Assembly: GCF_901933205.1 (NCBI RefSeq)
Contig: NC_044572.1
Coordinates: 79,233,465-79,297,464, forward strand
DNA length: 64,000 nt
Direction of reading: 5' to 3'
Origin: Camarhynchus parvulus
Lineage: Eukaryota > Chordata > Aves > Passeriformes > Thraupidae
Shown here: positions 13,701 to 26,060 of the stretch, one piece after another
Layout of the letters: each line of letters starts with the position of its first letter
Numbering within the stretch: position 1 is the first letter of the stretch
Notes under the pieces: model-generated
Told to the model about the DNA's origin: nothing
Databases searched by the model: none
What the model saw: the letters and a program-made list of their open reading frames with translations, nothing else
Made by a program: the position numbers and the translations under genes

Positions 13701-16700
13701 CTTTTACCTTTTGCAAATAGAAATGATATTGTTATTCTTTGCAATAATTTTTTGTGTTATCCATATCTAGGAAATTTAAAGTCTGGTAAGCACAGAAATA
13801 TAAATACTTGTAGTATTTATAACAAAAAGATCCACTGATTTAAGTTCTCAGAATCTTTAGAATATTTTTATGTTGTTGCAGTTGTACTAATTTGTTGCAA
13901 TTCTTTGCAGCAATTGACTAATATATTATTTCTGTGCCTCTGTTCTTCTCCTCCTCCACATGTAGCTCAGTTATGGTTGGGCCATTTCAGTGTGAATATT
14001 TTACCCCAAGAATAGCAATTTGTATATTTTTCTTTGTTTCTATCAGAATCTCTTTTTTTCACCTTACTTCCACATATCTTGTTCTATATGGCAGGCAATT
14101 CATTTTTCCATTCTCTGGTTCTTCTTTGAATTTAGGACTGGAAGTTCTTTAACATCAATCCCCACTAGAAAAATTCAAACAGACTTGTGATATTTGTAGC
14201 AGGCCTTTGCATTTCCCAAGTATTTCACATTCAGTTTTCTCCTACAGTCACTTTGGCATCATTCACCTTTTGGGGCCATTACTGCCCCTATCCGCTCCCA
14301 TTTTCTTCTTTGTCTGCTCTGATGGAAAGAATCTCCTTTCTCCTAGTCCTTGTCACCCTGTCTCTTACCTGATTCCCTTCTTACTTCCCCAGCACAGCTA
14401 AATTTGTTCCTCAGGGAACAAAAAGACTTGTTTACCTTGGGAATTAACCAAGCCAGACGGGATATTGGTTTAAGCCTACATTCAGTACAGAAGAGAGAGA
14501 AATATGGGAAATTGTTGCTGGAGTAGGATGAAGACTACATGTGGCAGAATCCCAAAAAGCAGCTGCTCTTTACTTCTGCTTAGCTCCTGTCAGTCAGTTC
14601 TCATTAGTTGTCTTTTTTAATTAGCATTTATGCAATTACAGGCCTAAGAGTGGAGGCTTTAGTCAGGCAAGCCGCCTGCTGAGTTTTCAAAGTGACTTTT
14701 CTACAAGTTTTTCCTTTCTAGAGTTCAAGATCAAGTACAAGAGAAGCAATAGCTGAGTTTCATCTCTTTTTTATCTGGACTGATTCCCCCACCATCTGCA
14801 ATAAGCATTCTTAAACAACTTGTTAATTCTCTAGGGTTCCTCACTGAAGCAACATGATGACTACATGACTGGATCAGCTCTGTTTCAGAAAAAGTTGAGG
14901 GCATTACCTTGCTAAGCCTCAGCAAAATTCCAGTGCCAGGCACTACTCCAGAGTTTCACCAAAGTCTTGTTTCTAACTCAAGAGTTTAGTCATCAGCAAA
15001 CACAGCCTGCATTTATGAGTTATGATATTGAATTTTATAGTTATGCAATACCACAGAGATAACCATAAATATTTACTTTATATTAGAAGCTTCTTTTGGT
15101 CCAGGTTTGACCAAAAGATTCACTTTATGTAGTCTCCTGCAAAATGGTGTAATTTGATGAAAACTTCCCAGAGCCTGAATCTTTGAGCGATGGTGGAAAT
15201 GACAAGGGAAAAGCTAAGACTATTTAGAAATGTCAAGCCCAGTGATGCAGCGGTGAGTACTTTCATTTTTTTCAATTTTGTTAACTGTAGTTTTGAATCA
15301 GCTTTACACTGAGAAAATAATGGATCTATTTCTGCCGAGTGTAATAACTGTGGTTCATGAGGTCTGTTCTGGCTGTGAGCTGAAGGGTTGCAAAGTCAAT
15401 GGAAGTTTATAAAATGTTTTGATAGCTGTTAATAACATAAACTGTGCGGTAAAAGTTAACAAAGAGAGAGAAAAGAGAGAAAAAAAGAATATTGAAAAAT
15501 TACAAATTATATCTGTCTGTGGATATGATAAAAGGAGTGCACTGACACTGTCTTTACCCAGAAAAAAAAAGCAGCATAGAAATGAATGAAGGCAAACTGG
15601 TGTGTTGGAAACACAGTCTGTTCAACATCTGCCCTTAATCACTGCCTTTTTAATGGTCTTTAAAGAGGCATTTTGAAAGGAGCAAGTGGACACAAAACTC
15701 AACCATCAAGTAGGGAAATAACTGTTTTTTTCACTCCAGAGACTTCAGCTTTTGATTTTGATCTCTGAACTTGTCTCCCTAAGGGTGTTTCCAGATTAGC
15801 TCATTATAAAATTAACAAAATCCCCTTTCTGATTAATGTGAAGCCTTCCTTCTCTGTTATCTGCCCAGGACTCAGGGAAATTAATTTGGTGATAGAACTT
15901 ACAATGATTGAGCTCCAGCCTCGAACAGTAAAAAGCACTAAAAAAAATGGAGGAAAAAAAGAAAATAAGATCAGAGCTCTCCTCTGTTACCAGATACAAT
16001 TTTCCTTATTTTGTGCTTGTTTCCTTTAAAATATAATAAGAAAACTACCATCTTTCAAAGAATTTAAAGACAGAAATAGCCTTTTTTCCCCTATGAAATA
16101 TGTCCCAACAACAACAAATTACTTTTACTGCTAGATCCTGACATTTAAAAAGGCTCTTTGGGGATTTTTGACCATAGTTTCCAGTTTTGTAATCAGGTGT
16201 GATGCTGTTTTCTTTTTTTTTCTTTTAAATAGTTATTTCTCATTTTAACGTGTATTTTCTAGATTCTTTGAAACAGTAAATAAGGACCTCTACTTAAAAC
16301 TTGTTTACCATTTGACACATTGTTACAATGGAGTTTTCATATGAATATTGATAATTCACTTTGCTTATTTATCCTTTTTAAATAAAGGAAGTTGTGCTGA
16401 AGCTCAAGTAATACTGACAATCCTGAGTGACTCCAGATCTGCTCACTCATACCATCAAACAAACTCCCTTTGGTGGGCTGTGGCAGAAGGGCTGAAGAGC
16501 TGATACTCAGCTGAGAAATAACAGGACATCAGACCGCAGAAACAAAGAGCACTGTTCACACTGCAGCTGCTGTTGTCCAATCCACATTCATCCATTCCTG
16601 GAAAACTTTTTGCCCTTGCTTTCCTTGCCAGAATACAGCTGCTGCTGACTAATGAACGCTGCTCAGAATAAGCACATTTTGCTGAAAGTGAGCCACAGAC

Positions 16701-19700
16701 ACTATCCTCCCCCCATGATTACTGATAGAGAAGATATTTGAAGTGTAAGCTCTCTTTAAATAGCCCAATGTAGCTTAAAATATAGTCTAATTTGATAAAC
16801 AGGGGGGGAGGCTTATGGGCAACTATGTTTTTCATATCTGCTATTATATGAATAGTGCAAAACACTACGGGTCCTCCTGGTCATGTCTGAAAAATAATTT
16901 CTATGGGTAAAGGAGATGTCCAATTTTGAAGTGTGAAATGTTATCGCAGAATATGAAAAATTCCTCTTTTTTTCATATGTAGTGGGACTGCATTACCAGC
17001 ACATCCCAAAATGAAATTATTCTGAAATTATATGGTCTTGTTAACACTTAGGAAATTTCTCCATGAATTATTTACAGCTTGCTGTTACTTAGACATGTTC
17101 TCTACTGCCTACATGTCCAGGTTATTTCACCTCCCTTTTGCACTATCAGGCTCTCCCCACGGTCATGCCACAGTCTTATTTCTTACCTCATTCAAACATT
17201 TATTATGTTTCATTTTAGACAGAATTCATTCCAGGGCATATGACTCAACCCAAGACTTTAATTATATTTCAGCAGGTGAAGTTTGAGACTTTTGAGTCAG
17301 ACGCATCACTTGGTAATTTATACACCACCCAGTATAATATCACATACTGGTTTATATTAATACAGGTTTCTCTTTATTATAGGAATTTACAGCTTGTCTC
17401 CTCCTTAGATGCCACAGCCATTTAAATTCTGAGTTAACAAGTATTTAAATAAAGGCATCTGCTTTGTGATTGCTATATGGTTGAAGTGAGTTCCATTGCT
17501 GGCTGTTCATCCCAGTGAAATTGCACTGATATTGATTATTAAACCTTCCCTAAGTTGGATATAAATTATTTTCTTGCCAACTGGAACTATAATATATTTA
17601 GTTACTAGTATATTTGTATTCTGAAATTAAGGTGACTTGGTTTCATATGTCTGAAGGGATGTAGTACTGTAAAATGCAAGTACTAGCCAGCTGTGAATTA
17701 TTTTGTAATGTTTTTAAATCACTTTGAAAGTTTCTGGACTGAAATTATTCCATATTCCTTTTTAGCCTCTAATGCTCAAAATATATGATATTCTTTAAAG
17801 AACTAAACTCCTTACTCAATGCTTTGTATTGGATCTGAGTTTTATTTTAAACTTGTTTTTCTTTGGTACACTACACTTGCAAGATATGGTGGAGTCAGAT
17901 TAATTAAGTGGAGTGAAAATAAGGAAAAATCATTCTTTGCAGAATGACCAGCCACACTCATACCTGGAGTTTATCTACAGTATTTTCTTCTATACATAAA
18001 ATTCTACAGATTTTGGTTACCAACAGTGCTTGCCAATTTAAATTAATTTTTCATTATATTCAGAAAAAAATAGTTGTGCAAAGTAATCTCCAGAGACCTT
18101 TGAGGTTTACATAAATGGACGCTAAGGTGGTATCTCAGATCAAATGAAACAACATATTGATTCTCGTTAAGAATTCTGATCATTGATTCAGCAATGCACT
18201 CAAATGATGGTGCTGTAGGTAAACATCCATGGATAGGGATCCTCACACTCACATCCATCTGGCAGAAATGGATATTATAATGGACAAAGCATCATGTGTA
18301 AGAAAAAAGGTTTAGCAGCAACCAGCTGCTTAAACACAGAGGGGATTTATGCAGTTTTTTGTAACACAATTCAGACTGTGCTATAGGCTGTCTGAATTTA
18401 AAAAGTGTACAGAGGGAGCAAAAAGAAAACATTCACATAGAAAAGCTCTTCTGTGATAGTTACTGGTTTTATTCTTAGTCTTCTTTTGGTTTTAAAAATC
18501 AAGAAAGAGATTAGCAATTAGCAGGAGATTATTGTCTTTTTGCAGATAGGGATTCTACACAAAAAGTAGCATTCATTAAAATAAAAAGGGGAACATTTTT
18601 GTTTTTGTTCAGGAAAATTGTTGATGTTTCTATTTTCTCCATTTTCAAGAACTTTGAAGTGCTGTTGGTCTCATGATAATGGGAACTCCCTTTATACCTG
18701 TAACACAGAAACATATGTATGCATGAACAAGCACTCACACATCTGTTCATGCTGGTCCATTTACAAATAATTCTAGATTGATTTCAGGTAAAGTCAGGAG
18801 TACTCATATTCTAAGCACTCTTGGGAATGGTAGTGCAAAAAGAGACTCTCTGACAAATCCTGGAATTAGTGATTACACGAAAATGGGAGGAAAGGACTGG
18901 AGAGGCTCTTTGCTTTGTCTGAAGAAGTCTAAAGAAAATAAGCAGAGTTATTCTGTGCCATCTGTTGGGAAAGGATTGGGAGAAAGAATATAGGCATGAA
19001 GTCTTTCCAAAGAATCATGGAATATGAGGTACACAGAGACAAGAAGGAAATAAATAACAGTAATGAGTGGATTGGACAGCAAAATCCACTTGTGAGCCCT
19101 GTACTAAAGCATGATGGTAAAAGTGTCAAGGATGATGGAAGTAGGGACCCTTTGGTGCGCTGTCACATGCATTTACTCTCACTAGGAGCCTGTCCAGACA
19201 ATGCAAGAAGTTCTTTCTCTACTTTTTTTTTGGGGAGGACTATTCAGGTGGATGACGGACAAAGCGCATATGAAGTTTCATTGTCTTGTGGAGAAATGGC
19301 CTTGTTACCACAAGAATTCCTTGTGGCTTTATAGAAGTGCTAGCACACCTCAGTTACTCCACAAGAAAGATACAGTTTGATCAATGCCAGTCTATGTATG
19401 GAAAAAGGATGGGAGCCTCAACATCAGAATACTATCTGAGGCTTTAGCACATTACCTCATTAAATATCCATGAATGTTAAGTTCCCCCTTTCTCAATCCT
19501 GCTCCCTAGAGCCTGTATTTTTTACATTGCAACCAAAATTGTGCATGAAATGAAGAAAAATCTGGGTTTGAACAATATTTTTGTCTGTATTATAGTAACA
19601 CATGGTTCCACATTTTTTTCAACCATCATTTTACTGTAAAATTTTTGTCCTAGTGGATATAGAACATATGCAGATCTAGAATTTAAAGGAAATGAAATGC

Positions 19701-20181
19701 AATAAAGTTTCTAAGATAGAATGACAATATTCCGATTTCTTTACAGTCATTAAAAAATGAAAGATTTTCAAGGGTCATAATATAGTAGAAGAAGAAAATG
19801 AAATTTGACCTAGCAGAATATATGGAAACACCACTTCAGAACAAAAAACCTTTGCGTAAACAATATTAAAAAAAAAAGAGGAGGCAGAAGAGACAGTCTG
19901 CTCTACAGAGGAAAAATAGTTCAAATACATATGGAGGTATTTGGATGTTTTAGTAGCACTGATTTCTTTGAACAATTGTTACTCACTCTTCTGTAGGTGC
20001 ACAGCAATCAGTCACAACATCATATCTGGTCCAGAAGTCACTTTTTAAACTATGCTGATAAAAGTGAATAATGCTGCTAAAACTAATTTTACTTCATAAG
20101 TAATGGAATATTTATCATACATTAGCTTAGTTTGTCATAAATAGACGTTTCAAAAATCACACTGAGGTCACTGATAAGTTT

Positions 20182-20340
20182 AGGGAAGGACCTTAGGAGA
20201 TCACATATTCACAAGTCTGTTATTAAAGCACAGTCAGTGTTCAACACAGACCAGGCTGCTTTGTCCAGCCAGATCTTGAAAACCTCCTTAAAGCTATTTG
20301 AGACATCTGTGATATAGTAAAAGTCCTGTGAAAACTCCTT
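20182..20340 (-). mobile_element. Degraded CR1 LINE 3' fragment
   Basis: The plus strand reads GGAAGGACCTTAGGAGATCA, followed later by ACCAGGCTGCTTTGTCCAGC and ATCTTGAAAACCTCC. These are the complements of the avian CR1 3' untranslated region and the end of its ORF2 (consensus phrases resemble 'ggaccttaaagatcat', 'accaggttgctc', 'ccttgaacacctcc'). The element therefore lies on the minus strand. It is heavily mutated, 5' truncated as CR1 copies usually are, and lacks the terminal ATTCTATGATTCT octamer-type repeats. Family knowledge: CR1 is the dominant LINE of birds. The match is from memory and partial, so the boundaries are approximate. Confidence 0.5.
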
Positions 20341-23300
20341 GGATATTTCCTTCTGTATTGATTCAGAAAAACACTACCTCACACATACTTCACCAAGGAA
20401 GTTCTTCAGGAATTTTCCAAAGGATTTAATTGTAAGAGAACAGCAATGATGTTGTCCCACTCTTGGAAATGAAAATATATTAACTGATTTTCCTGACTGT
20501 ATTTGGTTTTGAACAAACCAAAACAAACAACTGGTATGGTGGGAGAAACATTCTGTTAGACACTTGCCTTCTTTTTTTTTTTTTTTTATCTCTTGAGTCT
20601 TTCGTGGGGCTCCTTTTGAAATTATCAAAATATTCACAGCTTCTATTTCAACAAAATGTGATTCCTGCACTGACATCAACTCATAATCCTCTGGTAAGTA
20701 TTTTCTTAAGTTCTTTTATTGATACAACCATGGGCTAAAATTTTAGTGAAGCAGTTCTTCCTTAAGGAAATGAACAAATACAAGATTGCTTGATTTTTAT
20801 TCATAAGCAGCAGGCAGATGTTTGTTTTGGTCCTGCCTGGTTTTGATGTTCTTAAGAAATGCTGTGCTACATTGTGAAAACATAGGAAATAATTTGATTA
20901 TATGAAAAGGAACTCGTAATACATTTATTCTACAGATAGATTTAACTTCTTATATTATCTTCTATTATTTCTTCTTAAAACACATTTCCCTTTGCTTGCA
21001 TATGTTAGAATTAAGATCTACAAAAAATTAAAATTGGTACAAATATTTTCTGTACACCATATATGGCATCACCTATGAAAGTACAGCAAAGAACAATCAT
21101 TTAAGTGTTTTTTCATCTCTCTGGTAGTACTTGAGAATACATCTTCACAAAGAAGAAATTTTGAATTAGGCTAAGGCCATTATAATGTCACTAAATGGTC
21201 TCTCATAGCATGATATGTACAAGTTTTGATTATAATTTTTTCATTTTTATATCATCTTTCAAAATAGAATAATATCACTTTTAGCAAATGAAAGAAAATA
21301 ATTACTTATATTAAAAAAACCACACAAGGAAAGGGTTGAATTTTTCCAAGGGCTTCACTGGTTTATATGAAAACTCCTGAGATGTGTTTAATTGTCAGAC
21401 TATTGCCTCACACATTAAAATATATAGTTTTAATTCTTTTTCTTATGTATGAATCTTACATCTATTTACCTACATTACACTCAATGAGAGCATGAAACTG
21501 TAGCCTAATGTTTGTGCTTACAGGAAAGCAGCAAGTCATATGTGGAAGACAAGCAAGAACCTGCTCATTTTCAGCCTATGTATTCATACTTCTTGATTTT
21601 GGGGGGATGTTTGTGTTTGGTTTTTATTGTTGGTGATAGGATTTTTTTAAGCCTGAGAAATTTTGATTTTAGCTTGAACTCCAGGACAGCATTATAAAAT
21701 AGAGTTGCCGTGTCAGAGGTCTAAGTATAGAGACAGAACTATCAATTTATTTACTTACTTTTAATTTTCTGGATCTAATTTGAGTAAAAGAAGGTTGAAC
21801 TGGTGATAAGAGAATTCTTTTGATCAAGATCTGCACTTCCCATGCTTTAGCTACTGACATGGACATTCAACAAACTGCATCAAGAAAACCTATCCTGATA
21901 TTGTATACTTGAAACAAGAAAATGGTAATTCTTTTTTCAGCTCGAGTGTAGCTTTATAACTGGATAAAACTCTCTTCAAGAATTTCTCAATCTTTTTTAC
22001 TCCTACATCTCGGTACATGTAGTCACACTTTCCATGACCCCACAGTCAACGCTTTGCGGCAGCTCATCCTCAGATTCAGAAGTGCTCCAAGATATTTTCT
22101 GTGTGTTTTCCAGAGACACAAAAGTAACACCTATGACCCCAACAAAAACAGTGTTCTCTGATTTGGTCATAAGACTAAGCAACTGAGAAGTTGCTGCAAA
22201 AAATTGGCAGGCTAGATGAGTTAGAGGAAATGCTGAAATACTTCAAGACTTTATCTCTTAAAAAAGCAGAGGGAGAAGTGTGAAGATCAAACAGATGGAG
22301 GTTGTCAAAAGCCTTTATTAATGTTTGATTTTATGTATCACACTATATGAGACACGTATGCACTCAATCTTTTTACTGCTCCAGATATACATTAGATAGG
22401 ATCTGTGTTGTCTGGAAAGGCTGATAAAAATAAACACCTTTTGTAATTGCAAGAAAAGAAGTAGTAAGAGTTATTACACAGGAAGAAGATTTATAATGCT
22501 GCCACAGGGCACATTACAAACAACCAGAAAACAAATGAACATTAAAGGCCAGAGGATGATGACTTTATTGTTCTTCTAGATCTGCCCTCACCATATGGTC
22601 TACAACCTCTGATTGTTTTTACCTTTCCCAATGTTTTATTGTCCCTTCATGTTACACACATAAAATGTTAGGAAAATTAACCACTGGCGCATTCTGATAA
22701 GATGATTTTCAAACATAAAATGAAAAACCTTTCAGCATTTTTTGCCTTTGAAAATAATGCTAGCTTCATTTTTGTGTCCAGGTTGAGAATCCTTATTTGT
22801 TTTCTAGGCGCTGCCAAATGGTGTCCAAAATGATACCTGAGTGTATCTTGCAACACAAAAATGTCTGTTCTAATGCAATCAGAGCCAAGTCTTGCTACTA
22901 CATCAAAAACTAGACAGACAAGAGGGGAAAAGGCCTTACAACAAATGTGAAAGCAGCTCTTGTGTATGTTGCATACTCCTCACCATCTGACTATGTCCAG
23001 AGCATACCAGTTTTTCCGTCCCAGCCCTTCTGATGCCCAGTCATAGCTCATCTATCTTTTTTGCAGTTACAGCCAGAGTGCCCAGGTGACATGTGAGGTC
23101 CAGGTCTCCCAGAGGTGGTGGCTGTTTGAAGCGCTGGGCATTCCCCAGTTTTCCTGCGGTGCTCAGTGTTGCCTTTTTGAGCCCTTCTCTCAGCTTCCTT
23201 CATCACCAGTAGGACAGAAGAGGCCAACTGATGAACATTCCCGGCCTTCCTTGGCTCACCCATTTGCTCTGTCCTGTGATAGCAATAGCTTCTGACAGTA

Positions 23301-25294
23301 GCAGGCAATGCAGGCGCTACAAGCCGCATCCTGGAGCACCACCTCTGCTCTGACTCCCAAAAGCAAAGCAAGGACCAGATAGTGACTAGCTTCCCCTGCA
23401 TATTCTTTGAGTGTAAGTAAGACTAGAAGTTAGACCTGGCTCATTTTTCCTCTCAGTCAATGCCTGTGGGAGTATTATGCTCTATAAAGCTAAGCTCTGT
23501 GAATTTGAAACACATATTCGACCTTCAGTATTATAATAGTTCCTTATGTTTTTCTCAGCAAGGGGAAAGCTTCATGAGGTAGGAGCTGGAGTGTGGTAGG
23601 GAACTGTTTTGTGCATGTTGTCCTGAAATGGTAAAGAATTTCTCTGCACAAGAGCAACTGTGCCTCTTGAATCAAGCACATCAGAGGTGAATCCAATAGA
23701 AAAAGAAAGATAAAAATGGTCTTGACATTAAAGATAGAGTAGAATAAATTGTTTGCTACAAGGAGGTGCTATAGGGCTATGGGAGTTTCACTGTGGATCT
23801 CAGGATATAGAGTTTTGAAGAGTTCTCTCTTCTGATGACATCACAAAAGAAGAATGGAAGGCCAAATCGACCCTAAAAGCCCTTCTTCTCAAAAAAAAAA
23901 AAGGTATATTTCACAGTCTGAAGTATGTAATGCAGACATTCCTTTGTTCATCACTGATTGCATGTATGACAGCACAAACATAAGATCTTTCATTTCTTTT
24001 TATATTGTTTGTTAAACCATTTCTTTTCATAGAGTGAGAGGTCATATTTTCTCCAGAATTAATAGAAAATATTATTAATATTATGTAATATACTACGTAT
24101 TATATATATAATTAGAATTTTTAATTATGAAGGACCAAGATACGGTGCCTTGTCAGATGTCATTTGTTATGTAAACAGTGAAACTATTTAATGCTTTCTG
24201 TATAAGGGTATCCATCCTTGTCCAGAGATACTGAATTCTGCAATGTGAATTATAATAATTCTTACAGGCTGCAGTGACAGCTTTTAACAAAGGAACAGCT
24301 GATCTGCTGTAGATGCATCAGCTGCCAGACTGAGTCAACTGTGAGGCCACAATGAGCTGATGAGCCCCGCTTATGTGCATGTGTGTGTAAGTAATCAAAA
24401 CAAAATCAGTCAGAAACACCTATAAATAGAAATAGTAGCATTGTTCATAGCTGTAAATTCCTGCTCGTGTAGTGACTCAGTTGGTAATTTGTTAGGTGTT
24501 TGTAGGTCTTGTCAAATGCCAGCTAGTATAATTGACTGGTATTAGCATTGTTTGCAAAACAGACTTGTAGGATTATAAAATAGGCTTTATAAAAACAGGT
24601 GAAAACTGGAAAAGGCATTAATGCTCTCCTAGACAATATGTTCATATTAATCTTAAAATACATAACTGATAAAGCACAACAATTCCAATGCCTCTGCATG
24701 CTATGTAAATGAAATATTCATCTGATTTAGAAAAAGCTAATTTGCTCTTTATTAGCTGTATATCTCCCTCTGATACATTTTTATCCATCACATTCACTTC
24801 TGAGTAGGCATCACCTCTTCTGAAGAATGTCATGTCACACATGACTTTTAAGCCGCAGTCATATTTTCACACAATTTTGTAGTGCAGTGAAGGGGAAGGA
24901 TAAGAAGCGATCGATGTAACTAATGACAATTACTTCAAGCAAAAGAAGAATCCAGGAAGTGAAGATGAAATCAGGTTGCTAAAGATTAATGCAAAACAAC
25001 GTAGGTGAGATATATGGAAACAAAAGACCAAAGTATAAACCCCATGAAACTGACAAGACATATTCCCATAACGTATGCACAGCTTGCTAGCAGAAGAGTA
25101 GGAAAATAATCCCTGCTCCTTACCCAACAGTGAAGAAAACCCATTAATTTCATGCCCTTTTTGAAACTTGCCTTTCCAGAATTCCCCATCAATTATCACT
25201 GGTTTTCATAATTGATTACTTCACACAGTGGGATAAGATCTTAACTTAGAACAAGGGGAAAAGAGGTGTGAATACATTTAGATAAGATAACTTT
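20341..25294. other. AT-rich intergenic DNA, no gene seen
   Basis: Contains a run of about 16 T near 20,572, an AT-only tract near 24,063-24,125, and a slightly GC-richer block near 23.0-23.4 kb whose minus-strand frame of 117 codons resembles no protein I know. A complex, E-box-containing stretch at about 24,265-24,400 is discussed in the findings. No gene is supported. Confidence 0.55.
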
Positions 25295-26060
25295 TGGGAA
25301 GTCAGCTGGGCCTGATACATTTAATTCTAAAATATTTATCAAAATGGCTGAAATAAACACATATATTAGCAGTTATTTTTGAAAATATATACAAAAGGTG
25401 ACCTAAATGCCCTAAGATCACTAAGAACAGTTAAAAGAAGTGATCTGGACAATTTCATGGGGATTTTGCAGATGTTTCAGCTTCATCATGGACCCTGAGC
25501 AACCTTGATACAAGCAACTAAACCATTTCCAAGCAGACAAGCGACTGAAAGATTACAGGATTAATAGCAGCTAATGTGGATTTGTAAAAAAAAAAAAAGT
25601 GTCAATTACAATATAATTTTATCCTACAGTGGGGTGATGAAACCTGTGGATAGAATGGAAACACAGGAACATAGATATATGTTTCATATCTCAAGGATAA
25701 TAAAAACTTTTAATGGTGCCCTACATGATACTCTATAAGCAGGTTAGGGAGATGGGATGTAGATATTACAGGACGATCTGGATAAATCAGCTACAGTGTG
25801 GGTGTAAATCTTTTTGGAAACTTGTAATCAGAAGGATATCTGTCAATGAATTGCCGCCCACAGTAGAAGAGGTCTGCTCAGAATCTGTTTTTACTTAAAT
25901 CTTGTCATGGCTGAATTTGATATTAAAGTAAAAACAAGCTTATTAAATGCACAGATGATGGAAAATCAGGTGAGACTGCAAGCATGTTGAAACATAAGCT
26001 TAGAATTCAAAACGACTTTGATAAATTGCAGAGATGATCCTACAACTTAATAAAAAGTTT
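25295..26060 (+). mobile_element. Ancient CR1/L3-like LINE relic (RT region)
   Basis: Read on the plus strand this is a badly decayed reverse-transcriptase region of a CR1-clade LINE. Recognisable phrases occur in the right order: 'gggaagtcagctgggcctgat' near 25,295 (the K/S-PGPD segment before the RT core), 'gctaatgtggatttgtaaa' near 25,570, 'ggtgccctacatgatactct' near 25,714 (A-F-D-x-V-P-H-D-type segment), 'aagcaggttagggagatggg' near 25,738, and 'gcacagatgatggaaaatca' near 25,950 (the A/T-DD catalytic segment with two acidic codons preserved). Later sequence resembles the 'attcaaaacgactttgataaattg' part after the catalytic motif. Every frame is broken by stops and frameshifts, and a run of 13 A interrupts it near 25,586. 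It is clearly older than the other CR1 copies in the window and cannot be active. The assignment rests on remembered consensus order, not on an alignment. Confidence 0.65.

Larger units (their letters stand above)
5155..20181. other. AT-rich intergenic DNA, no gene seen
   Basis: This 15-kb stretch carries only short unrelated frames. It holds an A-rich CAAAA tract near 6.9 kb, a run of 16 A at 7715, CT-rich sequence between roughly 12.2 and 14.4 kb, and a small imperfect hairpin (GTCCATA / TATGGAC) near 11.25 kb. I saw no exon with matching splice sites, no structural RNA, and no transposon I could name. Confidence 0.55.

Noticed and set aside
18996..19334. 112-codon plus-strand frame, with AATCATGGAATATGAGG nearby resembling a CR1 terminus
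   Set aside because: The resemblance ends after about a dozen bases, the following sequence does not continue into CR1, and the frame has no known domain.
23048..23401. 117-codon minus-strand frame in a GC-richer patch, considered as an exon or retrocopy
   Set aside because: No recognisable protein similarity, no poly(A) tail or splice sites at its ends, and a competing frame on the other strand.
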